A DNA stretch of 64,000 nt from an uncultured Flavobacteriaceae bacterium (GCA_947500575.1 CANMSI010000003.1:62001-126000), one strand, 5' to 3'; shown: positions 54,486 to 64,000, counted from the stretch's first letter. A program made the numbers and translations. The notes: generated by a model from the letters alone, not told the origin.

Positions 54486-55019
54486 ATGATGAAGCATAAG
54501 GAATTTTCCATTCCTTTTTCGGGATTGAAGCAAGGAAAGCACACGTTTGAATTTACGATTAACAATACGTTCTTTGAATCTTTTGAGTACCACGAATTTA
54601 ATAGCGCACAACTTAATGTAAGTTTGGTGCTGAATAGGATGAGTACCATGTTAGAACTAGAAATGGAAACAACGGGTACTGTTAACGTAAATTGTGATAT
54701 AACAAGCGAAGCTTACGATCAGGATATTGCTGCTAGTTTAGAACTGGTAGTAAAGTTTGGTGATGTTTATAATGATGAGAATGATGAAATACTTGTTATT
54801 CCTCATGGTGAGCATCAGGTAAATGTTGCGCAATACGTGTATGAAATGGTGGTATTAGCAGTTCCTGCAAAAAGATTGCATCCTGGTGTATTAGATGGTA
54901 CATTAGAATCGGAAGCAATAGATAAGCTAAGAGAGTTGCAACCAAAAGAGATAAAAGACAACAAAGGAAATACCGATCCCAGATGGGACGCATTGAAAAA
55001 ATTATTAACGGATAAATAG
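54486..55019 (+). CDS. DUF177 (YceD) family protein
   Basis: A 177-residue soluble acidic protein of the DUF177/YceD family, known from its constant position directly before rpmF; YceD-type proteins are linked to 23S rRNA or ribosome assembly in plants and bacteria. Here it is followed by rpmF after 8 bp. The start could be ATG 54486 or the adjacent ATG 54489. Confidence 0.85.
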   Translation: MMKHKEFSIPFSGLKQGKHTFEFTINNTFFESFEYHEFNSAQLNVSLVLNRMSTMLELEMETTGTVNVNCDITSEAYDQDIAASLELVVKFGDVYNDENDEILVIPHGEHQVNVAQYVYEMVVLAVPAKRLHPGVLDGTLESEAIDKLRELQPKEIKDNKGNTDPRWDALKKLLTDK

Positions 55020-55027
55020 GTTTTATA

Positions 55028-55225
55028 ATGGCACATCCAAAGAGGAAAATTTCAAAAACCAGAAGAGACAAAAGAAGAACGCATTATAAAGCTACTGCGC
55101 CAACGATTGCAAAAGACCCAACAACAGGAGAGATGCATTTATACCATAGAGCGCATTGGCACGAAGGTAAATTGTACTACCGAGGACAGGTTTTAATAGA
55201 CAAAACTGAAGATGCTGTTGCTTAA
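55028..55225 (+). CDS. rpmF: 50S ribosomal protein L32
   Basis: A 65-residue basic protein with the L32 start [21 protein letters not shown] and [19 protein letters not shown]. No cysteines are present, so it is the zinc-independent (C-minus) form. It sits between the DUF177 gene and fabH, and a strong terminator follows, separating ribosomal and fatty-acid genes. Confidence 0.96.
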   Translation: MAHPKRKISKTRRDKRRTHYKATAPTIAKDPTTGEMHLYHRAHWHEGKLYYRGQVLIDKTEDAVA

Positions 55226-55249
55226 GCAAGATATATAAGATTTTTTGTG

Positions 55250-55279
55250 AACTCCCGCTTAAAAAGCGGGAGTTTTTTT
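55250..55279 (+). terminator. Rho-independent terminator after rpmF
   Basis: Perfect 11-bp stem AACTCCCGCTT / AAGCGGGAGTT with a 3-base loop, then a run of T. Confidence 0.93.
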
Positions 55280-55397
55280 ATGGCACCAAGTTAACGTCAA
55301 GAAACATCAAATTTTGGAAGAAAAGTCGCAGAAATTGATTAATTTTCACGAATTTTGGAACATTTTTTAAAGGTTTTTGCAAAAAAACAGGATTAGC

Positions 55398-56399
55398 ATG
55401 AACAAAATAACAGCAGCAATTACCGCTGTAGGAGGCTATGTACCAGACTTCGTTTTAACCAATAAGCTATTAGAAGGCATGGTTGATACTAACGACGAAT
55501 GGATTACTTCTAGAACTGGTATAAAAGAACGCCGAATATTAAAAGAAGAAGGAGAAGGAACTTCGTACATGGCTATTAAAGCAGCCGAAGATTTGATCCA
55601 AAAGAAAAACCTTGATCCAAAAGAAATAGATTTGGTTTTAGTAGGTACCGCAACACCAGATTTGATGGTAGCGGCAACTGCAGCCAAAGTGGCTACAGAA
55701 ATAGGAGCCACAAATGCCTTTGCGTACGATTTGCAGGCAGCTTGTTCTAGTTTTTTATATGGGATGTCTACGGCGGCTAGTTATGTAGCTTCTGGTAGAT
55801 ATAAAAAAGTACTTCTCATTGGTGCTGATAAAATGTCTTCTATTATAGATTATACCGATAGAACTACCTGCATTATTTTTGGGGACGGTGCCGGAGCTGC
55901 CCTTTTTGAACCCAATACGGAGGGCGAAGGTCTTTTGGATGAGTACCTGCGTTCAGATGGAATTGGACGCGAGTTTCTAAAAATGGAAGCAGGCGGATCC
56001 ATACTCCCTGCAACGGAAGAAACGGTAAAAAACAGACAGCATTACGTATATCAAGACGGAAAATCTGTTTTTAAATTTGCAGTATCTAATATGGCAGACG
56101 CAGCTGCAAAAATTATGGAGCGAAATAGCCTTTCTCATGAAGATGTAAATTGGCTAGTACCCCATCAGGCAAACAAACGAATAATTGATGCAACAGCGAA
56201 TAGAATGGATTTAGATCATTCTAAAGTTATGATGAATATTCATCGTTATGGAAATACCACTTCAGGGACTTTACCATTGCTTTTGTATGACTATGAGTCG
56301 CAACTTAAGAAAGGAGATAACCTAGTTTTTGCCGCTTTTGGTGGTGGATTTACTTGGGGTTCCATTTACCTAAAATGGGCGTATAATTCAAACAATTGA
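55398..56399 (+). CDS. fabH: 3-oxoacyl-ACP synthase III (KAS III)
   Basis: A 333-residue thiolase-fold enzyme that condenses acetyl-CoA with malonyl-ACP to start fatty-acid synthesis. Catalytic triad visible: Cys116 (AACSSF), His256 (VPHQANK) and Asn286 (RYGNTTSG). ATG 55398 chosen because the preceding in-frame codons (to 55377) add a non-conserved extension. Followed 24 bp later by accB; plsX is absent from the usual slot between rpmF and fabH. Confidence 0.95.
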   Translation: MNKITAAITAVGGYVPDFVLTNKLLEGMVDTNDEWITSRTGIKERRILKEEGEGTSYMAIKAAEDLIQKKNLDPKEIDLVLVGTATPDLMVAATAAKVATEIGATNAFAYDLQAACSSFLYGMSTAASYVASGRYKKVLLIGADKMSSIIDYTDRTTCIIFGDGAGAALFEPNTEGEGLLDEYLRSDGIGREFLKMEAGGSILPATEETVKNRQHYVYQDGKSVFKFAVSNMADAAAKIMERNSLSHEDVNWLVPHQANKRIIDATANRMDLDHSKVMMNIHRYGNTTSGTLPLLLYDYESQLKKGDNLVFAAFGGGFTWGSIYLKWAYNSNN

Positions 56400-56423
56400 T
56401 TCAACTAAACAAAATAGAATTCC

Positions 56424-56903
56424 ATGGATATTAAAGAAATTCAAAGCCTCATTAAGTTTGTGGCAAAATCAGGAGCCAGTGAGGTTAAGCTGGAAATGGA
56501 AGACATTAAGATTACCATTAGAACAGGTGCTCTTGGAAGCACTTCACCTGAAACTACCTATGTGCAACAGATCCCTGTCGCCGCAACACCTGCGGTTGCT
56601 CCAGCCGCTGCTGTAGAAGCCCCTGTCGCTGCTACCCCCGCTGCAGAGTCTGAAGACAGTAAGTACATCACGATCAAATCTCCGATCATAGGTACTTTTT
56701 ATAGAAAATCTGCACCAGACAAACCCGCTTTTGTTGAAGTTGGTGATAGTATTGGAGTTGGCGATGTGCTATGTGTTATTGAAGCAATGAAATTGTTCAA
56801 CGACATAGAATCTGAAGTTTCAGGAAAAATAGTAAAAGTGTTGGTAGAAGATTCTTCTCCTGTAGAGTTTGATCAACCTTTATTTTTGGTAGATCCATCA
56901 TAA
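56424..56903 (+). CDS. accB: Biotin carboxyl carrier protein of acetyl-CoA carboxylase
   Basis: A 159-residue protein with an Ala/Pro/Val-rich linker (about 51-74) and a biotinyl domain whose acceptor lysine is Lys123 in VIEAMKLFND. Carries CO2 from AccC to acetyl-CoA carboxyltransferase. Located 24 bp after fabH and 70 bp before accC, so the three are likely one operon. Confidence 0.95.
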   Translation: MDIKEIQSLIKFVAKSGASEVKLEMEDIKITIRTGALGSTSPETTYVQQIPVAATPAVAPAAAVEAPVAATPAAESEDSKYITIKSPIIGTFYRKSAPDKPAFVEVGDSIGVGDVLCVIEAMKLFNDIESEVSGKIVKVLVEDSSPVEFDQPLFLVDPS

Positions 56904-56973
56904 AATCAAAATTCCACATAACAGATTTCAAAACCCATAGTTTGGGAGTTGGAGTTTGAAATTTAGATCAGTT

Positions 56974-58329
56974 ATGTTTAAAAAAATATTGATTGCCAAT
57001 AGAGGTGAAATTGCACTCCGAATTATTAGAACTTGTAAGGAGATGGGCATTAAAACTGTGGCGGTATATTCCAAAGCAGACGAAGAGAGTTTGCATGTAC
57101 GCTTTGCTGATGAAGCAGTATGTATTGGACCGGCGCCTAGTAGCGAGTCGTACTTAAAAATACCAAATATCATTGCCGCTGCAGAAATCACAAATGCAGA
57201 TGCAATACATCCTGGATACGGGTTCTTATCAGAAAATTCTAAGTTTTCCAAAATTTGCGCAGAACATGATATTAAGTTCATCGGTGCTTCTGGAGATCAA
57301 ATAGATCAGATGGGCGACAAGGCAACTGCCAAGGAAACGATGAAAAAAGCAGGGGTTCCTACCATTCCAGGATCTGAAGGCTTGCTAAAATCTTCTGATG
57401 ATGCTTTGAAGACTGCAAAAAAAATGGGATATCCCGTAATGATCAAAGCAACTGCCGGAGGCGGTGGAAAAGGAATGCGCGCAGTTTGGTCTGAAGAAGA
57501 AATGGTAGAGTTGTACGAAAGTGCTGTACAAGAAGCAACCGCCGCTTTTGGAAACGGAGGAATGTACATGGAAAAGCTTATAGAAGAGCCTAGGCATATT
57601 GAAATCCAAGTAGTAGGAGATCAATACGGGAAAGCATGTCACCTTTCTGAAAGAGATTGTTCCGTGCAACGTAGACACCAAAAATTGACAGAAGAAACCC
57701 CTTCTCCTTTTATGACAGATAAGTTGAGAGAAGATATGGGCAAAGCAGCTGTTTTGGCCTCAGAATATATAAAATATGAGGGTGCCGGTACAGTAGAATT
57801 TTTAGTAGATAAACACAGAAACTTCTACTTTATGGAGATGAACACGCGTATACAAGTGGAGCATCCTATTACGGAACAGGTTATAGATTACGATCTTATT
57901 CGAGAACAAATTTTAGTTGCAGGAGGAGTACCTATTTCTGGAAAAAATTACTTCCCCAAATTGCACTCTATAGAATGCAGAATAAATGCAGAAGATCCTT
58001 ATAATGATTTTAGACCTTCTCCAGGAAGAATAACTACTTTACACACCCCTGGAGGCCACGGAATACGGTTAGACACACACGTTTATAGCGGTTATGTAAT
58101 TCCTCCGAATTACGACTCTATGATTGCCAAGTTAATTACTACTGCGCAAACAAGAGAAGAAGCCATTAACAAGATGAAAAGAGCGTTGGATGAGTTTGTG
58201 ATTGAAGGTGTTAAAACAACCATCCCTTTTCACCGTCAATTAATGGATCATCCAGATTATTTGGCTGGGAATTATACCACTAAGTTCATGGAAGATTTTG
58301 AAATGCAACCGCTTTCAGAAGATTCTTAG
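56974..58329 (+). CDS. accC: Biotin carboxylase subunit of acetyl-CoA carboxylase
   Basis: A 451-residue ATP-grasp enzyme: [15 protein letters not shown] at the start, [11 protein letters not shown] glycine loop, [11 protein letters not shown] and [11 protein letters not shown], all conserved biotin-carboxylase motifs. It carboxylates the biotin on AccB. I use ATG 56974; an upstream TTG adds six unconserved residues. Ends with a terminator, closing the fatty-acid operon. AccA and AccD genes are not in the window. Confidence 0.96.
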   Translation: MFKKILIANRGEIALRIIRTCKEMGIKTVAVYSKADEESLHVRFADEAVCIGPAPSSESYLKIPNIIAAAEITNADAIHPGYGFLSENSKFSKICAEHDIKFIGASGDQIDQMGDKATAKETMKKAGVPTIPGSEGLLKSSDDALKTAKKMGYPVMIKATAGGGGKGMRAVWSEEEMVELYESAVQEATAAFGNGGMYMEKLIEEPRHIEIQVVGDQYGKACHLSERDCSVQRRHQKLTEETPSPFMTDKLREDMGKAAVLASEYIKYEGAGTVEFLVDKHRNFYFMEMNTRIQVEHPITEQVIDYDLIREQILVAGGVPISGKNYFPKLHSIECRINAEDPYNDFRPSPGRITTLHTPGGHGIRLDTHVYSGYVIPPNYDSMIAKLITTAQTREEAINKMKRALDEFVIEGVKTTIPFHRQLMDHPDYLAGNYTTKFMEDFEMQPLSEDS

Positions 58330-58347
58330 TTTTATAAAAAGAGTAAG

Positions 58348-58398
58348 AAGAGCCATTATGGTCTGGTATTTGCCAGATACTAATGGCTCTTTTGTTTT
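58348..58398 (+). terminator. Terminator of the fabH-accB-accC operon
   Basis: 11-bp stem AAGAGCCATTA / TAATGGCTCTT enclosing a second hairpin TCTGG-TATTTG-CCAGA, then TTTGTTTT. Confidence 0.88.
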
Positions 58399-58562
58399 AA
58401 AAGAGCTACACTTAAACAACCAAAGGTATTTCACGGTTTACAGGGGTCGGATTGTAACGATATACGAATAGCTTTGTACCGTTCATGAAAGAGAAATAAA
58501 ACATAATAGATACAATTTTAACAAAAAAAAGAAGTTAATCCATAGAACCTTTCAAGCGTCAA

Positions 58563-59249
58563 ATGTTACGAAAAATAAGCACCTATATACTGATCTGTTT
58601 TTCATTTATCCTATGCACAAGTTGCTTTGAGATATTGGAAGAAATTACTTTAAATGAAGATGGAAGTGGTCATATGTCTGTTACCTTTAATCTAAGTAAA
58701 AGTAAATCCAAGCTAGCCTCCATTATGCTGCTCGATAGTGTTAACGGACGCAAAGTGCCTTCCGAGGATGATATAGAACAAGCCTTACAAGATGCGATCA
58801 AGCAACTGAAGAAAACGGATGGGATATCGAATATTAAAAAAACATCCGATTTTAAGAACTACATTTTTACGATCTCATGCGATTTTAAGAAGGTAAACAA
58901 TATTGATGCTATTTTTAAAGATGCCATCATTCAACAAAATAAGAGAGAGAAGACCGCTTTTAATACCACGAACTTCACGTTTAATACAAGCTCCAACATA
59001 TTTCAAAGACACTATACCTATGACGATGCGGTTAAAAAGTCATTTTATCGTCTAAAAAATGAAGATCAAAAAGTGTTTGATGATGCCAGTTATACCGCTA
59101 TTTACAGATTTAAAGATTTTGTGAAAGGAGTATCTAACAAGAACGCTAAAATTTCTCCAAATAAGAAAGCTGTAATGCTTAGAATAAGCGCTATGGATTT
59201 AATTTTAGGAGAAAACACGCTGGAAAACAAAATAGAATTAACGAAATAA
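58563..59249 (+). CDS. Hypothetical lipoprotein
   Basis: A 228-residue protein with lipobox (LCTSC, Cys20). The mature part starts with FEILEEITLNEDGSGHMSVTFNL, a pattern seen in Bacteroidota lipoproteins of unknown function. No known catalytic motif. It is followed 29 bp later by the larger secreted protein, so it leads a three-gene set of exported proteins. Confidence 0.72.
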   Translation: MLRKISTYILICFSFILCTSCFEILEEITLNEDGSGHMSVTFNLSKSKSKLASIMLLDSVNGRKVPSEDDIEQALQDAIKQLKKTDGISNIKKTSDFKNYIFTISCDFKKVNNIDAIFKDAIIQQNKREKTAFNTTNFTFNTSSNIFQRHYTYDDAVKKSFYRLKNEDQKVFDDASYTAIYRFKDFVKGVSNKNAKISPNKKAVMLRISAMDLILGENTLENKIELTK

Positions 59250-59278
59250 CAAACCATTAAAATAACAAATACCAAGAG

Positions 59279-61222
59279 ATGAGAAAACTACTTTCTTTAA
59301 TAGCCATTATGTGTTTTGCCTTTGGAATGCAAGGACAAGACCTTATTTCTAAAATACCTTCTACTGCTAAAGCAGTAGTTACGTTAAAAGGAAAAAATAT
59401 TACAAATTTATTATCAGTTAAAGAATTTGAGGATTCAAAAATTGGAAAACTTTTGGTGAGAGAATTAACCAACGATACCAAAGGTAAGATTACCGATTTA
59501 AAAGGTTTAGGGCTTGCATTGGATAAGAACTTTTACTATTTCATGGAAACCGAAAAGGGTGTTTTTACCAATTCCTTTTTAATTCCATTGACTACCAGCG
59601 ATGGTTTTATGAGTGTAATTCCTGAGCATAAGAAAGAAAAGATGATCACGGAAGCCGGCTTGTCTTACGTTCAAGATGAGTATGATGGCACTGTGGTTAT
59701 GTGGAATAACAATACGCTCTTAGTTACCTTCAATATTGATACTAACTATGACGATTACGGTTACTATGACGACATTTATGGTTATGACTCTAATCCAGGA
59801 TTAACGGTTCAGGAAGCAGAAGTTGAAGTGGCTCCTGCTGCTGAAGCTGCAGATGCAGCAGAAGAAGTGGTTGTGGAAGAAGTAGAGATGGCCGTAGAAG
59901 CAACAGAGGTGGAAGAGGTAGAAGAAACGGTGATAGAATCTACGGATACTTATACGGATTATTATAATAGTGATGCGTATAAAAAGGAGCAAGCAAAAAG
60001 AGAACAAAGAAGAAAAGAACGTGAAGCAAAAAGAGCTGAAGCAAAGAAATCACAAAATAAGGAAGCTTTAGCAAGAGCTAAGCGAATTATGAATGGGAAT
60101 GCAACTAGGAGTATTTTAAAGAATACCGCCTATGTTCAAAGTTTAGGGAAAGGAACAGATGAGGCACATGCCTGGGTTAGCGATTTTGGAAGTATTTATA
60201 AATCGGCCCTACCTGCATATATGTTCGGAGCAAACCCAATGGGAATGTATGATGTTGAAAAATTATACGGAGGGATGTCACTTACATCGAGGCTTAATTT
60301 TGAAAAAGACAAAGCTACGCTTAAAACAAGCTATCAAATGAACAATGAAATGAGTGCTATTTATGCACCTATGTATAATGGTACCATGAATAAGAACTTC
60401 TTCAAATATTTTAACGAAGATCAAATGCTGGGATATTTTTCTGTAAATATGAGCACTGAGGGCTTGCTTACAGCCTATCCAGAATTGATGGATATGATGT
60501 TCGAAAATTCCTCGGATGAAGAAGTAGCTATGATTGCGCCTTTGGCAACCCGTCTTTTCTCAATCTTAATTGATGAGAAAGGTGCTGCGAATTTGTTGCG
60601 AGGAGATATGCTTTTGGTGCTTACAGATTTGGTAGAGCGCGAAGTAACGTATACTACCTATGAGTACGACGAAAATTATAACAGCACACCGGTAACCAAG
60701 ACCAAACAAGAATCCTTGCCTGATTTTCTTTTCATGTTTACGTCAAAAGAAAAAGACATGTTCAGTAGACTTATGCGTGTGGCAGTAAAACAGAAAGAAG
60801 TTACTTTTGAAAATGGCTTGTATCAATTCAAAATATCAGAGAGAACACCTTTTGACATATTCGTAATGTTTAAAGATGATGCCGTATTTATGGGAAGTTC
60901 TAAGACGCATTTGATGGCTATTGATAGAGGCACCTATGAGGCAAAAGTATCATCAAATCATAAGAAAATTATTTCGAAGAATACCACTAGTATTTATGTA
61001 AATGGGAAACAAATTGTTTCTCAGGTACCTTCAGAATTGTACCCAAGAGATTTGAGAAACAAAGTGGACTTTATTGCAAACAACACCGAAGATGTACTAT
61101 TTACTGCTGGGAAAGTAAAAGGGAACACAATGCAGGGTGAAATGATCTTAAATACACCGGAAGAAGGGCATAAAAATAGCTTGGTCTACTTTATTAACCT
61201 ACTCAATGGAATGATAGACTAA
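59279..61222 (+). CDS. Secreted protein of unknown function with acidic/basic insert
   Basis: A 647-residue protein with signal peptide (about 1-19). After an N-terminal module (about 20-160) comes a Glu/Ala/Val-rich acidic segment (about 178-225), a Tyr/Asp-rich patch, then an Arg/Lys/Glu-rich helix (about 235-275), then a long C-terminal domain (about 285-647). It reads like DUF4836-type families but I cannot confirm it. The charged insert resembles a flexible linker. It shares a module with the next gene product. Confidence 0.65.
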   Translation: MRKLLSLIAIMCFAFGMQGQDLISKIPSTAKAVVTLKGKNITNLLSVKEFEDSKIGKLLVRELTNDTKGKITDLKGLGLALDKNFYYFMETEKGVFTNSFLIPLTTSDGFMSVIPEHKKEKMITEAGLSYVQDEYDGTVVMWNNNTLLVTFNIDTNYDDYGYYDDIYGYDSNPGLTVQEAEVEVAPAAEAADAAEEVVVEEVEMAVEATEVEEVEETVIESTDTYTDYYNSDAYKKEQAKREQRRKEREAKRAEAKKSQNKEALARAKRIMNGNATRSILKNTAYVQSLGKGTDEAHAWVSDFGSIYKSALPAYMFGANPMGMYDVEKLYGGMSLTSRLNFEKDKATLKTSYQMNNEMSAIYAPMYNGTMNKNFFKYFNEDQMLGYFSVNMSTEGLLTAYPELMDMMFENSSDEEVAMIAPLATRLFSILIDEKGAANLLRGDMLLVLTDLVEREVTYTTYEYDENYNSTPVTKTKQESLPDFLFMFTSKEKDMFSRLMRVAVKQKEVTFENGLYQFKISERTPFDIFVMFKDDAVFMGSSKTHLMAIDRGTYEAKVSSNHKKIISKNTTSIYVNGKQIVSQVPSELYPRDLRNKVDFIANNTEDVLFTAGKVKGNTMQGEMILNTPEEGHKNSLVYFINLLNGMID

Positions 61223-61240
61223 CCATTTAACTAGTTAGGA

Positions 61241-62662
61241 GTGAAGAAGTTTTTAAAGGGGTTTTTGCTATTTGCACTGCTAGGCATTCTGGGTTATTGG
61301 GCTTATAAATACTACAATAAAACAGCTTCTTTGGTAGATAGAATTCATGAAGATGCAGAGAGCGTTATAAAAGTAGACTTACACCAAATAAAGGAAACAT
61401 TGGTGTGGGATGCGCTTAGCTCTCCAGGATATTACTACGATCACTCTAAAAGAGATACTGATAAAGAAAAGACAAAGGATAGTACAGCAGATAAAGGGGT
61501 TGATTTGCAACCTTATACAGCAGTCTTCTTCACCGTTAAAGACGTTGAGAATATAGTATTTACCACTTTAGATATACAAAATTCTGTAGCTTTCGAAACA
61601 TATATTGCTAAGGAAATAGCAAAGAAGAAAGGAACTATTCAAAAAGATAGGGATGGCTTGTATAGGTATGCTATAGTAGAAAAAAATAAAGTTGCATTTG
61701 CTTGGAATAAGGAGCAATTAGTGATTGGTTTAGCACTATCGCTTGAGCACAAAAAAGTAGCTGCTGTTTTCAAAGAGATTTTAATAGAGGAAAGGATTAT
61801 TAGGGATAAAAGTCATCCATTAATTACAATTTTAAGTAAGGCCGATGACCATATTACTTATGTGAGAAAAGAAGACCAAATTGGAATTAATTTTGAGGAC
61901 GGTATGGCTACGATTGAAGGAAATTTAGTATCCAAAACACCCAATTCATTTTTGCCAGAAATCGCTGTGCAGCGTGTGCCAAATGCCTCTTTTCAAATAC
62001 ATTGGGACTATAATTTTGAGCAAGAAAAGCATAAGACCACATTCATCAAAAATTTGGAAAAGCTTTCCTTCTTTGAGAAAAATAATTTGGATGTCGAAAT
62101 GATTGCGAACAGGACCAATGGGTTTTTTAGCCTTGCGGTTAAAGGAAGAACAATGCAAACGGATACCGTCATTACATATACCTATGATGATAACTTTGAA
62201 AAGATTGCGCAAAAGTCGACTCAAGAAAAAGAAGTGCCAAAAATCCACATCAATCTAGGTGCGGAGAACGCGAGTTTAAAGGAGTATTTAATAGATAGAG
62301 ATGCCGTAGAACAAGATGTTTTTAAGGCCTTTCCGTATTATAATTTCTATGTGAAAGAAGGAACTTTAAATACTTCGTTTGATACCTTTAAAGCTAACAT
62401 GCCTACAAAAAAGCTGGTAACTTCTAATTTTTTTGATTGTAAGATAGACTTTAAAAGACTTCAGGAAGACCTTAACATTCCTCAAACCAAGGCACTTTTC
62501 CAATTATTAGATTCCAGTAGATTTAGAGCGTATCAATCAGAAGAAAACCAAATAGTGCTGAAAGGGAATTTTAAAGGATTAAAGGAAGATATTAATATCT
62601 TATCCCAACTTTTTTTTGGATTACAAGAGGTTTCAAAAGATAGTATTCTCTCTCCAAAATAA
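61241..62662 (+). CDS. Membrane-anchored paralogue of the preceding protein
   Basis: A 473-residue protein starting with GTG, with one N-terminal membrane helix (FLKGFLLFALLGILGYWAY). Residues about 33-180 parallel the N-terminal module of the preceding product (for example VAFAWNKEQLVI beside VVMWNNNTLLV, each near a small beta-hairpin). It lacks the acidic insert. No known domain. It follows 18 bp after its likely paralogue. Confidence 0.6.
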   Translation: MKKFLKGFLLFALLGILGYWAYKYYNKTASLVDRIHEDAESVIKVDLHQIKETLVWDALSSPGYYYDHSKRDTDKEKTKDSTADKGVDLQPYTAVFFTVKDVENIVFTTLDIQNSVAFETYIAKEIAKKKGTIQKDRDGLYRYAIVEKNKVAFAWNKEQLVIGLALSLEHKKVAAVFKEILIEERIIRDKSHPLITILSKADDHITYVRKEDQIGINFEDGMATIEGNLVSKTPNSFLPEIAVQRVPNASFQIHWDYNFEQEKHKTTFIKNLEKLSFFEKNNLDVEMIANRTNGFFSLAVKGRTMQTDTVITYTYDDNFEKIAQKSTQEKEVPKIHINLGAENASLKEYLIDRDAVEQDVFKAFPYYNFYVKEGTLNTSFDTFKANMPTKKLVTSNFFDCKIDFKRLQEDLNIPQTKALFQLLDSSRFRAYQSEENQIVLKGNFKGLKEDINILSQLFFGLQEVSKDSILSPK

Positions 62663-62674
62663 ATTTCTAAAAAC

Positions 62675-62704
62675 TTGACTTTCTCCCAAAGTGAGTTACT
62701 TTCG
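62675..62704 (+). promoter_or_regulatory. Promoter abutting the oxidoreductase start codon
   Basis: TTG (62675-62677), a 19-base spacer, then TACTTTCG (62697-62704, one mismatch to TAnnTTTG), ending 4 bp before the ATG at 62709. Confidence 0.5.
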
Positions 62705-62708
62705 TACT

Positions 62709-63821
62709 ATGAATTTAAGTTATTGGGAGTACAATACCTGGTTATCTAATGTTGATTTTACCATTATCGGTAGCGGTATTGTAGGACTCAGTTGTGCATT
62801 GTATTTGTCTCATAAACACCCAAAAGCTAAAATTCTAATTCTTGAAAAAGGAAACCTTCCTCAAGGAGCAAGCACAAAGAATGCCGGTTTTGCCTGTTTT
62901 GGAAGCATTTCTGAGGTACTGTCCGATTTAAAACAACATTCCGAGGAAGAAGTAATCCAATTGGTTCAAAAGCGCTGGGAGGGGATACAATTGCTTCGCA
63001 AGACTTTGGGAGACAAGGCTATTGATTTCCAACAACATGGTGGGTACGAAGTTTTTTTACAAGAACAAGGAGCGCTTTATGAAAATTGTTTGCAACAGAT
63101 AGACGAGGTAAATACGCTTTTAACTCCAGTTTTTAGGCAAGAGGTTTTTAAAGAATGTCCCAATTCATTTGGTTTTAATGGAGTTGCCAATCATTATATC
63201 AGTCATGTTTTGGAAGGACAATTGCATCCTGGGAAAATGATGCAGACGCTTATAGAGAAAGTACAGCAAAGCGGTGTTCTTATTTTAAATAGTAGTACGG
63301 TAACGGAATATGTAGATCATGGTGATCAGGTAGTTGTACAAACAGATCAGTTTGAATTCAAAACAAATAAACTCCTTGTTGCCACGAATGGATTTGCTTC
63401 TCAATTTTTAGAAGAGGATATACAACCTGCAAGAGCACAAGTTTTAATTACGTCGCCTATAGCAGGGCTTCATTTAAAAGGGGCGTTTCATCTAGATGAA
63501 GGCTATTACTATTTTAGAAATATTGGGAACCAGGTTTTATTCGGAGGGGGTCGTAATCTAGACTTCAAAGCAGAAGAGACGATGGTTTTTGGGCAGACAT
63601 CACTGGTACAAAATCGTTTAGAAACACTGCTGTCCGAAGTTATTTTACCAAATACTCCTTTTCAAATAGACCGCAGATGGAGCGGAATTATGGGGGTAGG
63701 AGCACAAAAGAAACCGATTATTAAACAGCTGTCAAACAATGTTGGCTGTGGGGTACGACTAGGAGGAATGGGGATTGCCATTGGCAGTTTGGTTGGAAAA
63801 GAATTGGCAGATATTTTTTAA
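62709..63821 (+). CDS. FAD-dependent oxidoreductase (DAO family)
   Basis: A 370-residue flavoprotein with the dinucleotide-binding motif TIIGSGIVGLSCALYLS near residues 18-34 and a DAO-type substrate domain with a C-terminal GCGVRLGGMGIAIGSLVG stretch closing the FAD site. Members oxidise amino acids or related amines, passing electrons to oxygen or a quinone. Substrate unknown. ATG 62709 is used rather than an in-frame GTG at 62691. Confidence 0.85.
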   Translation: MNLSYWEYNTWLSNVDFTIIGSGIVGLSCALYLSHKHPKAKILILEKGNLPQGASTKNAGFACFGSISEVLSDLKQHSEEEVIQLVQKRWEGIQLLRKTLGDKAIDFQQHGGYEVFLQEQGALYENCLQQIDEVNTLLTPVFRQEVFKECPNSFGFNGVANHYISHVLEGQLHPGKMMQTLIEKVQQSGVLILNSSTVTEYVDHGDQVVVQTDQFEFKTNKLLVATNGFASQFLEEDIQPARAQVLITSPIAGLHLKGAFHLDEGYYYFRNIGNQVLFGGGRNLDFKAEETMVFGQTSLVQNRLETLLSEVILPNTPFQIDRRWSGIMGVGAQKKPIIKQLSNNVGCGVRLGGMGIAIGSLVGKELADIF

Positions 63822-63911
63822 CCATCTTTAAATTGAAACGAGAAATACACTTCATAGTTGCTGTATTTTTTCTTTTCCAATTATAGTTGTTTCTTGTAAG
63901 TGCTCAATTTT

Positions 63912-64000
63912 ATGTATCAGACCCCGATGAAGCCAAGCTTTTTAAGACACCTTATAAAAACTGCCTTCTTTCTAGGATTTTTTTTTCTGGGGAGTTGTGT
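63912..64000 (+). CDS. Start of a lipoprotein gene (3' end outside window)
   Basis: From ATG 63912 (or in-frame ATG 63927) the frame gives MKPSFLRHLIKTAFFLGFFF followed by LGSC, a signal peptide with lipobox. It runs off the window, so the product is unknown. The 90 bp before it hold nothing recognisable. Confidence 0.6.
   Translation, partial: MYQTPMKPSFLRHLIKTAFFLGFFFLGSC

Overview
The window is AT-rich chromosomal DNA from a member of the Bacteroidota, most likely a Flavobacteriaceae species. Supporting signs are promoter-like TAnnTTTG boxes in front of several genes, many SusD-free outer-membrane and lipoprotein genes with Bacteroidota-type signal peptides, a DUF177-rpmF-fabH-accB-accC cluster with no plsX, a fused MoaC-MoaB, and an integrase of the Bacteroidota tyrosine-recombinase type. 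These are inferences from protein character; no database search was run.

Layout. 1-7294 (minus strand): a truncated S41 protease, rnpA, then an M1 aminopeptidase, an S8 subtilisin-like lipoprotein, an SMP-30-like lipoprotein and an MBL-fold hydrolase, the last four overlapping or nearly so. 7508-17527: a CPA1 Na+/H+ antiporter, a small lipoprotein, lepA, a TonB-receptor-like outer-membrane barrel protein, dus, an FtsX/LolE-like permease, rbfA and methylmalonyl-CoA epimerase. 17586-28642: a tRNA gene with CAU anticodon whose 3' half is duplicated 10,980 bp downstream. Between the copies lies an integrative mobilizable element with a tyrosine integrase, an excisionase-like HTH protein, a MobC-like protein, a relaxase, a small membrane protein, an AlbA/Schlafen-type ATPase, and cargo (GIN-domain lipoprotein, AraC-type regulator, DUF1028-TPR protein, membrane acyltransferase, and a decayed aldehyde dehydrogenase fragment).

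28643-31394 is a scar-like zone just outside the element: a degenerate third copy of the tRNA end, an HTH-ImmA/IrrE metalloprotease, and a YegP-type protein that ends in a predicted ubiquitin-like beta-grasp domain, preceded by a hairpin-rich non-coding stretch. 31541-34105 is a large DUF5117-type zinc metalloprotease. 34400-39338 is a tight five-gene envelope cluster: a small protein, a coiled-coil membrane protein, a MIDAS-type lipoprotein, a polytopic membrane protein, and a compact class A penicillin-binding protein with both active sites intact. I regard this as the best candidate for an undescribed multi-protein system here. 39582-40775 holds unknown genes, including a 32-codon ORF coupled to the next gene.

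41106-47543 is a MarR-controlled tripartite RND efflux operon with a CPXCG zinc-ribbon gene at its end. 47876-52562 carries moaCB, a TauE/SafE permease, a sodium:solute symporter and a DUF5009 acyltransferase-like protein. 52640-58329 is ribE, divergent from pdxA-DUF177-rpmF-fabH-accB-accC (cofactor, ribosome and fatty-acid initiation genes). 58563-62662 is a three-gene set of unknown secreted proteins, two of which look like paralogues. The window ends with an FAD-dependent oxidoreductase and the first codons of a lipoprotein.
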